From positions 1 to 10,468 of the forward strand of contig CAUJII010000159.1 in assembly GCA_963205035.1 (NCBI GenBank): 10,468 nt of DNA, in the 5' to 3' direction. Below are positions 1-6,057 of the stretch, piece after piece. Made by a program: the position numbers and the translations under genes. Numbering within the stretch: position 1 is the stretch's first letter; each line of letters starts with the position of its first letter. The notes under the pieces were generated by a model, which searched no databases, had not been told where the DNA came from, and was given only the letters and a program-made list of their open reading frames with translations. The DNA comes from Spirochaetota bacterium (GTDB taxonomy: Bacteria > Spirochaetota > Leptospiria > Turneriellales > Turneriellaceae).

Positions 1-94
1 TCCAGTGGATGCCGTGTCGGGCGAGGATGTGGAGTGCCGCCTTGATCCGCCGGTGACTTTTTTTGCGCAGGGAGAGTGAGGTATTGTGGTACAT
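1..94 (-). CDS. N-terminal fragment of a probable TetR-family transcriptional regulator (runs off the window)
   Basis: Reading the minus strand from ATG at 94 gives 31 open codons to the window edge. AAGGA lies 4 bases upstream of the ATG, a good ribosome-binding site. The stretch RRIKAALHILARHGIH matches the usual first helix of TetR/AcrR proteins (basic residues, then I..AAL.LLA..G), which precedes the helix-turn-helix. That helix-turn-helix would lie outside the window, so the family call rests on helix 1 only. The gene is divergent from a short-chain dehydrogenase with about 160 bases between them. TetR genes are commonly divergent from the oxidoreductase they control. Such proteins are usually homodimeric repressors released by a small ligand. 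A different small basic protein remains possible. Confidence 0.45.
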   Translation of the reverse strand, partial: MYHNTSLSLRKKSHRRIKAALHILARHGIHW

Positions 95-256
95 ATTGTC
101 CTTCTATATATTAAATACCGAGAAACATGCTTTTTTTCTCAGAATTCTGTGACTTTTTTTCAATTTTTAAAAAAAAATGAAGTTTCTGCCCTTTTTAGCA
201 CGTCCCGACTAACTATTCGGCCTTGACGCAATGTTCAGTTTTTGAAGCACTGCACC
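95..256. promoter_or_regulatory. Divergent AT-rich control region between the TetR-like gene and the SDR gene
   Basis: This region separates two divergent starts, so it should hold both promoters. It contains A/T runs at 152-159 and 171-179. An inverted repeat, GAGAAA (120-125) - N9 - TTTCTC (135-140), is followed at once by the perfect palindrome CAGAATTCTG (140-149). The pair would suit a dimeric repressor such as the adjacent TetR-like protein, but that link is inference. I could not pick a convincing -35/-10 pair for either direction. Confidence 0.35.
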
Positions 257-1042
257 ATGAACTATTTCAAAGACAAAACAATTCTGCTCACGGGAGCGTC
301 GGGGGGGTTGGGTGCGCAATTTGCGACACAACTCATGGAACTCGGCGGAAAGCTCATCCTCTCCGATATCAAGCTCGAAGCGCTCGATCGCTTCAAGCCT
401 AACGCTGCAAAAGGGCAAGTCTTGGGCATGATCGCCGCAGACATCAGCCATAAAGAAGGCACCGAGAAATTCTTGGCCGATGTGAAGAAAATCTCTCCAT
501 GCCCCGATATCATCATCAATAACGCAGGCATCGCGCAAGCCGGGAACTTTGGCGACGTTCCTCTTGACCGCTGGGAAAAGCTCATGAACATTAACCTCAT
601 CTCGCCGATGCGCATTTGCCATTATTTCCTTCCCGACATGCAAACTCGCGGCAGTGGGCATATTGTGAACGTCTCTTCGGTTGCGGGCATCGTGCCTCTG
701 CCGGGTGGTGCGCCCTACACAGCTTCAAAGCATGGGCTGAAGGGCTTTTCCGACGCTATCCGCGAAGAATATTACAAATATGGCATCACCGTCTCATCGG
801 TTCACCCGTTTTTTACGCGCACGGCGATTTTGCAATCCGAGCGCTTTGGTATTAACATCGATGTCGATGCATACCCTCAGTTCTTGATTGAGAACCCTGA
901 AAACGTCGTAACAGAAACCGTCAAAGCGATTGCGAACAAAACCGATTTTATATTGCCTGGGCCAACGGCGAAGGTCATCGATTTGGCGCGCAGGCTGAGC
1001 CCGCGCCTTGTCGGGCTATTCAGTAGAGACTTGCTGAAATAA
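257..1042 (+). CDS. Short-chain dehydrogenase/reductase (SDR), classical type
   Basis: An NAD(P)-dependent oxidoreductase of 261 residues with all the classical SDR landmarks. These are the TGASGGLG nucleotide-binding loop (12-19), NNAG (88-91), the catalytic Asn in NINL (N111), the catalytic Ser in VSS (140-141) and YTASK (Y154, K158). Asp37 at the end of the second strand suggests NAD(H) rather than NADP(H), by family rule. Length is typical. A TTG 15 bases upstream is in frame, but ATG 257 puts the first strand at the usual distance from the start and has a weak GAAG upstream, so I chose it. There is no signal peptide, so the protein is cytoplasmic. The C-terminal end after residue 235 is basic and hydrophobic and might associate with membrane. 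The substrate cannot be told from sequence. The divergent TetR-like gene may regulate it, and the propeller gene follows after about 20 bases. Confidence 0.9.
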   Translation: MNYFKDKTILLTGASGGLGAQFATQLMELGGKLILSDIKLEALDRFKPNAAKGQVLGMIAADISHKEGTEKFLADVKKISPCPDIIINNAGIAQAGNFGDVPLDRWEKLMNINLISPMRICHYFLPDMQTRGSGHIVNVSSVAGIVPLPGGAPYTASKHGLKGFSDAIREEYYKYGITVSSVHPFFTRTAILQSERFGINIDVDAYPQFLIENPENVVTETVKAIANKTDFILPGPTAKVIDLARRLSPRLVGLFSRDLLK

Positions 1043-1063
1043 ATTCGGTTTGTAGTGTGGCAC

Positions 1064-1999
1064 ATGTTGAGAGACTGTGCCGCATTATGTCGCGTGTTCG
1101 TGCGAAAACAAATTGTGGCAAATAAACCCGTGCTTGCGGTAACAAGTTTCTTCGCGGCGGCAACGTTGCTTTGGGCAGCTTCTCTGAGCTTTGGCGCAAA
1201 CACCCGCGTCTTTGGTGAATACGGCAAATTGCAAACTCTCGCGGTTTCACCCTCGGGAGACTTACTCGCGTTTAGCTCAGACTACCGCGACCAAAAGGGT
1301 GATATCGTCTTATATAACATCGCCACAAAATCAAAGACGACGTTAACAAAGACACCCTACCTCGAATCGCAACCTGTTTTCTCGCGCGACGGTAAAGCCA
1401 TCTATTATTTTATTAACGAAGGGGGAAAGGGATCGATTCAAAAAATAGAAATCGCGAGCGGCGCGATTACGCAAATAACGAATAAGAGTTTCTGGTGCGA
1501 GTTCCCTTCGCTTTCGCCCGATGGAAAATTACTCGCGTATTATTCCAAGCGCGACAACAAATATAACCTCTACGAAATGAATCTTTCTAACGGTTCAGAA
1601 AAACGCCTAACCAAAGAATCGAGCTTTGACTTTGGTCCTGTCTATTCGTCGAACGGGCAACAAATCTATTTTTACTCGAATCGAAAGGGGAGTTCTTTTT
1701 CTCTCTTCAAACTCGACCGGGCAAGCGGCAATGTCACCTCGCTTTTCGGTCCGGGTGGATTTACATTCCAACCGAGCCGCGACGTGCGGGGCAAAGCTCT
1801 CTTCGCCGTTTCAAATGCCGCAGGCAACAACGATGTCTATGCTATTTCTTTAGAGGCAAACCGAGTCGACCAAGTCACGACAGCGGCGGGAAACGATTTT
1901 TTTCCGGCAATCGATGCGCGGCACAACAAACTTTACTACATCAGCCAACGCGAAGGCGATTACGCAATCTATAGCCGTGCTTATCAAGTCGGTAATTAA
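1064..1999 (+). CDS. Exported TolB-like six-bladed beta-propeller (PD40 repeats)
   Basis: About 311 residues. A hydrophobic segment (about 22-44, ending SFGA) looks like a signal peptide, so the protein is probably periplasmic. The rest is six repeats of the PD40/TolB type, each built as P.(F/L)S.DG..(L/I).(Y/F).S.R.....(L/I)Y...L..G. Clear examples are SPSGDLLAFSS, SRDGKAIYYF, SPDGKLLAYYSKR and SSNGQQIYFYSNR. The last two blades are weaker. The propeller alone, without the N-terminal TolB domain, makes it TolB-like rather than TolB. Such proteins are usually protein-interaction platforms in the envelope. The start is uncertain: GTG 1055, ATG 1064 and GTG 1115 are in frame and none has a good ribosome-binding site. 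GTG 1115 would give the most ordinary signal peptide (short n-region MANK). It probably shares a transcript with the SDR gene before it and the hexapeptide protein 22 bases after it. Confidence 0.75.
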   Translation: MLRDCAALCRVFVRKQIVANKPVLAVTSFFAAATLLWAASLSFGANTRVFGEYGKLQTLAVSPSGDLLAFSSDYRDQKGDIVLYNIATKSKTTLTKTPYLESQPVFSRDGKAIYYFINEGGKGSIQKIEIASGAITQITNKSFWCEFPSLSPDGKLLAYYSKRDNKYNLYEMNLSNGSEKRLTKESSFDFGPVYSSNGQQIYFYSNRKGSSFSLFKLDRASGNVTSLFGPGGFTFQPSRDVRGKALFAVSNAAGNNDVYAISLEANRVDQVTTAAGNDFFPAIDARHNKLYYISQREGDYAIYSRAYQVGN

Positions 2000-2021
2000 T
2001 TTTTAGCTTGGACTCAAAGCG

Positions 2022-2606
2022 ATGCCGCAAAACAAACTCTATACCGTAAACCAAATCCATCCCACGGCGTTTATTCATGAACGGGCGACTATTATCGGTG
2101 ATGTCACGATGGGGGAGCACTCTTCTCTCTGGCCGGGTGTCGTTCTACGCGCCGATATGAACCGGTTTGTCTTAGGCGACTTCGTGAACATTCAAGATAA
2201 TTCGACACTCCACAGCGATTCGAAGCGCGGCGTCGAAATTGGCGACTACACACTCATCGGGCACCACGCGATGGTGCATGGTTGCACTATCGGCCGTGGA
2301 GTTCTTATCGGAATCGGTAGCGTCATTCTCGACGGCGCAGTTATTGGCGACGGTGCCATGGTGACTGCAGGGTGCATGGTGCGCGGGAATACAAAAATTC
2401 CACCGAACGCGCTTGTGACGCCTGACGGTTCGACGATAAAAATCATCGAAAACAAAGCTAAGACAGTTTATACAATCGCCGGTTCGCTCGAGTACGCAGC
2501 ACTTGCGAAACGCTTGCAAGAAGGCAAGTGGGGACCGTTCAGTCCTGATGAAGAGAAGGGCTTCTTTGAAGAAGCCCGCGCGATTATGAAGCGCCTTTGG
2601 GGTTAG
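2022..2606 (+). CDS. Gamma-carbonic-anhydrase-like hexapeptide-repeat protein (YrdA/PaaY/CaiE type)
   Basis: A 194-residue protein with left-handed beta-helix hexapeptide repeats (IGDVTM, IGDYTL, IGRGVL, IGIGSV, IGDGAM) over roughly residues 12-135 and a C-terminal helical end. Gamma-CA family markers are present: Arg43 and Asp45 in LRADMNR, Gln58 in NIQDN, and three candidate metal-binding histidines. These are His64 in LHSD, and His81 and His86, five apart in GHHAMVHG as in the family. Members form trimers with the metal at subunit interfaces. Some hydrate CO2, while many have no proven activity, so carbonic anhydrase activity is not certain. No signal peptide is seen, so it is cytoplasmic. 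Ribosome-binding site is weak. Its TAG stop overlaps the TAA stop of the convergent lipoprotein gene. Confidence 0.85.
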   Translation: MPQNKLYTVNQIHPTAFIHERATIIGDVTMGEHSSLWPGVVLRADMNRFVLGDFVNIQDNSTLHSDSKRGVEIGDYTLIGHHAMVHGCTIGRGVLIGIGSVILDGAVIGDGAMVTAGCMVRGNTKIPPNALVTPDGSTIKIIENKAKTVYTIAGSLEYAALAKRLQEGKWGPFSPDEEKGFFEEARAIMKRLWG

Positions 2607-3184
2607 TTTCTTCGGCGAAAAATCACCACACCGATTACGAATACCGTGAGAAGAAAAACTCCCACAAGGAGAGGGTAGAGCATTTGGCTGTCGAAGCGTT
2701 GCGCGAGTGCTCGTTCTAAATAGATGTCGACCCGGCGCTCGCCCGTCTTTTTTGTCAGCCTCATCGGACGCGAATCGATGATGAGGCGGTCGAGATTGAT
2801 GCCGCTTTTTTCGAGGGCGAGTGCAACTCTTTGCGCTCTTTCATTCGCAAGCTCGACGCCTTCTTCTGAGCCGCGTCTTTTATCTGCGTAGCCTATAATA
2901 ATGACGCGGTAGTTGGCGCTTCGCCTTTGTTCTATGCGCTCAGCCATGCGCGCTACATCGGATCGCGCAGAGCGTGAAAGGACGGCACTTGCCGTGCGGA
3001 AGTAAATGCTCCCGATGAATTGCCCATAGCGCGGCGCTTCTTCTTGCGCATTGACTCTTTCATCTCCGTAGTTCTCTGAATAACCGGGTGCACGCTCCAT
3101 GCAACCGGCGGCAAAAACCCATGCGAAAGCAATAAAGCATACCGCAGCGCGACTCTTATTCGAGCTCAAGTGTTTCTTCAACAT
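2603..3184 (-). CDS. OmpA-domain lipoprotein with an extra C-terminal membrane segment
   Basis: 193 residues from ATG 3184. A signal peptide (basic start, hydrophobic 12-27) ends in the lipobox FAAGC with the lipidated Cys at 28. An OmpA-like peptidoglycan-binding domain follows (about 55-157). It keeps both key diaminopimelate-contacting residues, Asp101 in GYAD and Arg116 in NERAQRV, at the canonical spacing of 15. Unusually, residues 168-188 form a strong hydrophobic segment followed by the RRRN terminus, which looks like a transmembrane helix with a cytoplasmic basic end. A lipid anchor and a C-terminal helix together suggest an inner-membrane protein reaching the cell wall, rather than a Pal-like outer-membrane lipoprotein. 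An in-frame TTG at 3217 is less likely, because it adds 11 residues before an already complete signal peptide. It converges on the gamma-CA gene with a 4-base overlap. Confidence 0.8.
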   Translation of the reverse strand: MLKKHLSSNKSRAAVCFIAFAWVFAAGCMERAPGYSENYGDERVNAQEEAPRYGQFIGSIYFRTASAVLSRSARSDVARMAERIEQRRSANYRVIIIGYADKRRGSEEGVELANERAQRVALALEKSGINLDRLIIDSRPMRLTKKTGERRVDIYLERALAQRFDSQMLYPLLVGVFLLTVFVIGVVIFRRRN

Positions 3185-3244
3185 GGTGCTATCATGCTTT
3201 TTTTTTGTCGTTGTCAAGCAGTAAGCCTGTCTGTTTTGAGTTTA

Positions 3245-3550
3245 ATGGCCGGCCCACAAGATTTGACGAACGAGAATAAAATCGAAATCCACCTTGACCC
3301 GGAGATTTTGAAAGGCACGTTTGCGAACGTTACGAACATTGGGCATACTAAAGAAGAATTCATTCTCGATTATCTCTTCATTCAGCAGCATCCGGCGCCT
3401 TTTGGCAAGCTTGTCTCACGCATGGTTTTGACACCAGGGCATGCGAAGCGTCTCTTGCAGGCGCTTCAAGAAAATATCCGCCGCTATGAAGAGCAATTCG
3501 GCAGCATCGATACGGGAGTCACTCCGCCCACAAACCGCACTCTGCAGTAA
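3245..3550 (+). CDS. DUF3467-type small protein
   Basis: A 101-residue soluble protein. Residues 12-86 fit the DUF3467 pattern as I remember it: HLDPEILKGTFANV, then a histidine- and acid-rich stretch leading to FILDYLF, then a middle ending RMVLTPGHAKRLLQAL, and a helical end. The function of this family is not established. ATG 3245 is chosen over an upstream in-frame start at 3170 because the extra 25 residues would be encoded inside the divergent lipoprotein's 5' end and look unlike the family. The ribosome-binding site is weak (GAG 4 bases from the ATG). The gene stands alone, divergent from the OmpA lipoprotein and converging on rsfS. Confidence 0.7.
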   Translation: MAGPQDLTNENKIEIHLDPEILKGTFANVTNIGHTKEEFILDYLFIQQHPAPFGKLVSRMVLTPGHAKRLLQALQENIRRYEEQFGSIDTGVTPPTNRTLQ

Positions 3551-3602
3551 AATTATTGATACCACAGCCACGCATCGGCAAGGCCTCGAAAAATGAATAG
3601 CG

Positions 3603-3650
3603 TAAAAAAAAGGGGCTCGAGCGAAGCTTGAAGCGTCCCAAGAGCCCCTT
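3603..3650 (-). terminator. Intrinsic terminator of the LCP-rsfS transcript
   Basis: On the minus strand AAGGGGCTC (3650-3642) pairs with GAGCCCCTT (3618-3610), a 9-bp GC-rich stem, followed directly by a T run (3610-3604). The 23-base loop contains further short complementarity. The stem also forms on the plus strand, but no T run follows there, so it is directional and ends the rsfS transcript about 38 bases after its stop. Confidence 0.85.
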
Positions 3651-3660
3651 GACCAATGAC

Positions 3661-3676
3661 CTCCCTTCGCAGGGAG
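3661..3676 (-). other. Small GNRA-capped hairpin between the rsfS stop and the terminator
   Basis: On the minus strand CTCCCT-GCGA-AGGGAG forms a perfect 6-bp stem closed by a GCGA loop, a GNRA tetraloop. It lies 11 bases after the rsfS stop and upstream of the terminator. No T run follows, so it is not itself a terminator. A 3'-end stability or protein-binding role is possible but unproven. Confidence 0.4.
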
Positions 3677-3687
3677 AAAAGCAAAGG

Positions 3688-3774
3688 TTACTTTTTCTTT
3701 GCTGTTTTTTTTGCAGCTTTCTTTGCGGTTTTTTTCGCTGCTTTCTTAGCAGGTTTCTTTTTCGCTGTCGCCAT
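3688..3774 (-). CDS. Possible nested gene: 28-residue H1-like Lys/Ala-rich peptide, in frame inside rsfS
   Basis: ATG at 3774 is in frame with rsfS (codon 169) and is preceded on the minus strand by AAAGGAG with a 6-base spacer. That is better than the start signal I see for any full gene here. The product begins MATAKKKPAKKAAKKT and is almost wholly Lys, Ala and Thr with one Pro. Composition changes at the Met: before it the tail is KKT/KKS with Ser, Gly, Val and Ile, and after it AKK repeats with no Ser or Gly. Very small lysine-rich chromatin-like proteins of this kind resemble H1-like tails in other bacteria. It could be an independently translated nucleoid peptide, a relic of a separate gene fused to rsfS, or chance, because Lys-Glu codons (AAG GAG) themselves spell a Shine-Dalgarno. 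Confidence 0.45.
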   Translation of the reverse strand: MATAKKKPAKKAAKKTAKKAAKKTAKKK

Positions 3775-4278
3775 GTTTTTCTCCTTTGTCGTCTTCTTAA
3801 TCGTTTTTTTCTTCTTTGTGCCGGCAGTTTTCGTCGATTTTTTCACTGTCTTTTTGACAGTTTTTTTCTTCGGACTTTCCGTGCTTCCAGAAGATCCCTT
3901 GCGGGAGGTAAGGTCAGTAGAACGCTCTTGAGCGAAGGCAATAGGCTTTGCATTTTTCCACACGTCTTCAAGACGGTAGAACGCCCGTTTCTCTTCTTCA
4001 AATAGATGTATGACAGAAAAACCTAAATCGAATGTCACCCAGCCGCTTTCAAATTGTGGAATTTGCGGGCGGTTGGATTTCACCCGATGCTCTTGCGCTA
4101 TTTTTTGAACTTCGTCAAAGAGCGTTTTCAAATGTGTTTTTGAAAGAGCGGTAGCAATGATAAAATAAGAAAGATAAGAAGATTGCTGCTGCAGGTCTAA
4201 GACAATAATATTCTCTGCTTTCTTGGCATCCAGAGCTTGCGCAATGGCCTTAAGGAGTGTCAAGTCGTCTGTGTTCAT
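3688..4278 (-). CDS. rsfS: Ribosomal silencing factor RsfS with a long histone-H1-like basic tail
   Basis: Residues 1-115 are a complete RsfS (Iojap/YbeB) domain: YFIIATALSKTHLKTLFDEV in the middle, then GWVTFDLGFSVIHLFEEE and YRLEDVW at the end. RsfS binds uL14 on the 50S subunit and blocks subunit joining when nutrients are scarce. The family is normally about 105-130 residues, but this protein has 196. Residues 126-196 are a low-complexity tail of Lys, Thr, Ala and Ser with many KKT and AKK units, like bacterial H1-type DNA-binding tails, so it should bind nucleic acid. The ATG overlaps the stop of the upstream LCP gene as ATGA, so translation is probably coupled. Methionine 169 has its own strong ribosome-binding site, described separately. 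Runs of 7-8 A in the tail codons could permit slippage. The RsfS call is firm, but the role of the tail is inference. Confidence 0.9.
   Translation of the reverse strand: MNTDDLTLLKAIAQALDAKKAENIIVLDLQQQSSYLSYFIIATALSKTHLKTLFDEVQKIAQEHRVKSNRPQIPQFESGWVTFDLGFSVIHLFEEEKRAFYRLEDVWKNAKPIAFAQERSTDLTSRKGSSGSTESPKKKTVKKTVKKSTKTAGTKKKKTIKKTTKEKNMATAKKKPAKKAAKKTAKKAAKKTAKKK
3781..3787 (-). promoter_or_regulatory. Strong internal Shine-Dalgarno inside rsfS
   Basis: AAAGGAG on the minus strand, then AAAAAC, then ATG at 3774-3772. Within rsfS it encodes part of Thr-Lys-Glu-Lys-Asn. Match and spacing are near ideal for initiation, or for pausing of ribosomes translating the tail. Confidence 0.5.
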
Positions 4279-5423
4279 CGTGTTACTTCTTCGCCTTTGA
4301 GTTTGTTGTAGTCTTTACCCATCACAAGTACAAGGTCTGTGAAGAGCGCGCGGTTGACGGCAGCGTAAGAGCGGCGCACGCCCAAGATACGTGCAATGCT
4401 TTCAAGATAGAAAGCATTGCCGCTCGTACCCAAGAGGACCGTTTCATCATAATCATTATTATCGGCATTTGTAAACTCCAAGATCTGCACGCCTTTGCGA
4501 GAAAGTTCTGCGCGCGCAGTCCGGGCGAGATTTGCAATGTGTGTTCCGTTCTTCACTTCCATCTTTGGAGGTTCGTTCATAAAGGGATGGTCGTTTTGTG
4601 TTAGCTGTTTCGTGAGATTGCGAAAATACAGAGCCGCAGAATCTTTGTCGACGAGGAAGTTGTCTTTGACGCGGCGCACGGGCACTTCGAGCAGAATCGG
4701 TAGCCACGATTTGTGCGTGCTCAAATTTTGCGTTAAGACGTATAAATCATGTGCCGTCATGTTGGTTTCTACACCACGGACAGCCAATGCAAAAATTTTC
4801 TCTCCTTTAAGAAGCGGCCAGAGCTTTGCGCGTTGGTTCCACGCGTTCAAAAAGAGCGAATAGTAGCGAAAAAGCTTGAACGCTGGCGTATATTCGTTTT
4901 TTTCAGGAGGATTCAGCAACCGAGACACCAGACTGCCGTCCAGAATAAATTGTCCTTTTGGAAGGTTTTCGTCTTTTAAGACATCGGCAGCGGGAATAAA
5001 ATAATCGAGGCCACCTAAAATATCGACGAACTGAGCGAGTGTATCGTTACGTGTCTTGACTTGCAGAGTGAGTCGCTCCCCTAAAAATTCAGAAACTGCG
5101 GCCGAGAGACCGGAGATACCCTTGTTGCGGTAGATGTCTTTGAGACTCGGCTCGTCGTCGCGCAAATGAATGAGAGGATAAAACGAAATGACGCCGATGC
5201 GCTGCGTGGCGGGGAAAAGTTGCGTCACCGAAATAACTTCGACTCGTTTATCGTCCGCAGTGGAAGTTACGACGAAGAGAATCGAAACACTGTCTTTGCC
5301 ATTCAACGCTTTCTCTAAATTGGCGCGGTTGAAAAAATTAAAAATATAAACAGTGGCAAAGATTGCCAACGTAAGCGCTGAGCCGATGACGATAAAAAGA
5401 CGCGCCTTACGAAAGAGTTCCAT
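4275..5423 (-). CDS. LCP/LytR_C-type envelope protein with a degenerate LCP domain
   Basis: 382 residues: a short basic N-terminus, one transmembrane segment (about 9-30), an LCP (LytR-CpsA-Psr)-like region (about 45-170), a helical middle, and a C-terminal LytR_C domain (about 287-372). The last contains VKNGTHIANLARTARAEL, FTNADNNDYDETVLLG and LVLVMGKDY. Catalytic LCP proteins transfer glycopolymers onto peptidoglycan or other acceptors, using conserved Asp and Arg residues. Here the usual (S)IPRD block reads SFYPLIHL and the usual YARxR block reads SRLLNPP, so those residues appear lost, although the GG(L/V) turn (DILGGLDYF) is kept. It is likely a non-catalytic or changed member facing the periplasm. 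The ATG has no good ribosome-binding site nearby. Its TGA overlaps the rsfS ATG (ATGA). A LytR-like gene next to rsfS is a recurring arrangement, as I recall in spirochaetes. Confidence 0.75.
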   Translation of the reverse strand: MELFRKARLFIVIGSALTLAIFATVYIFNFFNRANLEKALNGKDSVSILFVVTSTADDKRVEVISVTQLFPATQRIGVISFYPLIHLRDDEPSLKDIYRNKGISGLSAAVSEFLGERLTLQVKTRNDTLAQFVDILGGLDYFIPAADVLKDENLPKGQFILDGSLVSRLLNPPEKNEYTPAFKLFRYYSLFLNAWNQRAKLWPLLKGEKIFALAVRGVETNMTAHDLYVLTQNLSTHKSWLPILLEVPVRRVKDNFLVDKDSAALYFRNLTKQLTQNDHPFMNEPPKMEVKNGTHIANLARTARAELSRKGVQILEFTNADNNDYDETVLLGTSGNAFYLESIARILGVRRSYAAVNRALFTDLVLVMGKDYNKLKGEEVTR

Positions 5424-5465
5424 CGTAGATTACGTGTGAGCTCCGCGCTCATAGAGACTGTTAGT

Positions 5466-5493
5466 ATTATGTCTCATTGTTAAATTATGTCAC
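5466..5493 (-). promoter_or_regulatory. Promoter candidate for the LCP-rsfS operon, built on a direct repeat
   Basis: On the minus strand GTGACA (5493-5488; 5 of 6 to TTGACA) and CATAAT (5471-5466; 5 of 6 to TATAAT) are 16 bases apart, placing the start point about 35 bases before the LCP ATG. The octamer GACATAAT occurs twice, at 5491-5484 and 5473-5466, 18 bases start to start, the second containing the -10 box. It lies in the only sizeable gap upstream of LCP-rsfS. Confidence 0.5.
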
Positions 5494-5517
5494 ATCGTAT
5501 TCTGTACTCTTACGCCG

Positions 5518-5985
5518 TCAATCATTTCCTGAAAATTTTTCAACGGCTATCTCATGGCAATCGTCTTTTCTAAAACAAAAATTACATACCTCATAAATTT
5601 TTTCTGGAAAATTTTCTTTGAGTGTTTGCACGTAACCGCATTGTTCAAAAAATTTTGGCGTGTAAGTGAGCGCAAAAAAATGTATCGGTCGCTCTTTCGT
5701 TAGACGTAAAGCCTTCTCTTCTGCGGCAAGCACGAGCTTCTTTCCAAGTCCTTTGCCTTGTTGCGTTTCATCGATGACAAGTGCGCGTATCTCACAAAGC
5801 TTTGCCGAGAAAAAAACAAGACTCGTTGTTCCGAGAAGAACGCCATCTTCTTCGTAGACTATTGTCTTTTCGATGTTTTCCAGGATTTCTTTTCGTGAGC
5901 GGTATAAGAGAATGCGTTTCTCGACATAGGGCTTCAGAAGATTTTGGATGGAGACCACGTCGTCTGCACTGGCATCGCGTATCAC
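5518..5985 (-). CDS. GNAT N-acetyltransferase, ArgA-like (short N-acetylglutamate synthase type)
   Basis: 155 residues, a single GNAT domain. The acetyl-CoA-binding motif A is Q76-GKG-L-G81 after the strand CEIRALVID. Several features fit the stand-alone ArgA-like subgroup rather than a generic GNAT: the opening IR.A..DDV..I..L..PYVEK with LLYRS.KEI.ENI, then FALTYTPKFFEQCGY, and a C-terminal cysteine motif C134-x2-C137-x5-C143 followed by HEIAV. Members acetylate the amino group of glutamate using acetyl-CoA, the first step of arginine synthesis. Some have other substrates, so specificity is not proven. The start is GTG 5985, supported by GGAG six bases upstream. It is cytoplasmic. The next gene upstream on this strand encodes the SPOR protein, but a terminator-like hairpin lies between them. 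No other arginine genes are in view. Confidence 0.8.
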   Translation of the reverse strand: MIRDASADDVVSIQNLLKPYVEKRILLYRSRKEILENIEKTIVYEEDGVLLGTTSLVFFSAKLCEIRALVIDETQQGKGLGKKLVLAAEEKALRLTKERPIHFFALTYTPKFFEQCGYVQTLKENFPEKIYEVCNFCFRKDDCHEIAVEKFSGND

Positions 5986-6002
5986 AAGACACTCCAGAAG
6001 TC

Positions 6003-6038
6003 AAAAAAATGTACGAGAGATATTTTTTGCGTCTCTCG
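6003..6038 (-). terminator. Terminator or attenuator between the SPOR and GNAT genes
   Basis: CGAGAGA (6014-6020) and TCTCTCG (6032-6038) form a perfect 7-bp stem with an 11-base A/T-rich loop. On the minus strand TACA and then seven T (6009-6003) follow. On the plus strand AA and five T follow, so it could act in both directions. The GNAT Shine-Dalgarno begins only a few bases after it. Partial readthrough seems likely if the GNAT gene has no promoter of its own. Confidence 0.55.
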
Positions 6039-6057
6039 AATTTTTATGCGAAGAACA

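Noticed and set aside
242..256. TTG 242 as the SDR start
   Set aside because: No ribosome-binding site precedes it. ATG 257 gives the normal distance to the TGxxxGxG loop.
209..661. Minus-strand 150-codon frame opposite the SDR gene
   Set aside because: It lies fully over the conserved SDR motifs, has no ribosome-binding site and no family pattern.
3185..3217. TTGACA (3217-3212, minus) as a -35 box for the OmpA lipoprotein
   Set aside because: At 17 bases the matching -10 would be GATAGC, only 3 of 6, and would force a nearly leaderless transcript. The evidence is too weak for a promoter call.
3628..4005. Plus-strand open frames rich in Phe, Cys and Leu opposite the rsfS tail
   Set aside because: They are the complement of lysine-rich (AAR) codons, which read as Phe/Leu-rich frames. 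They overlap a well-supported gene and have no start signal.
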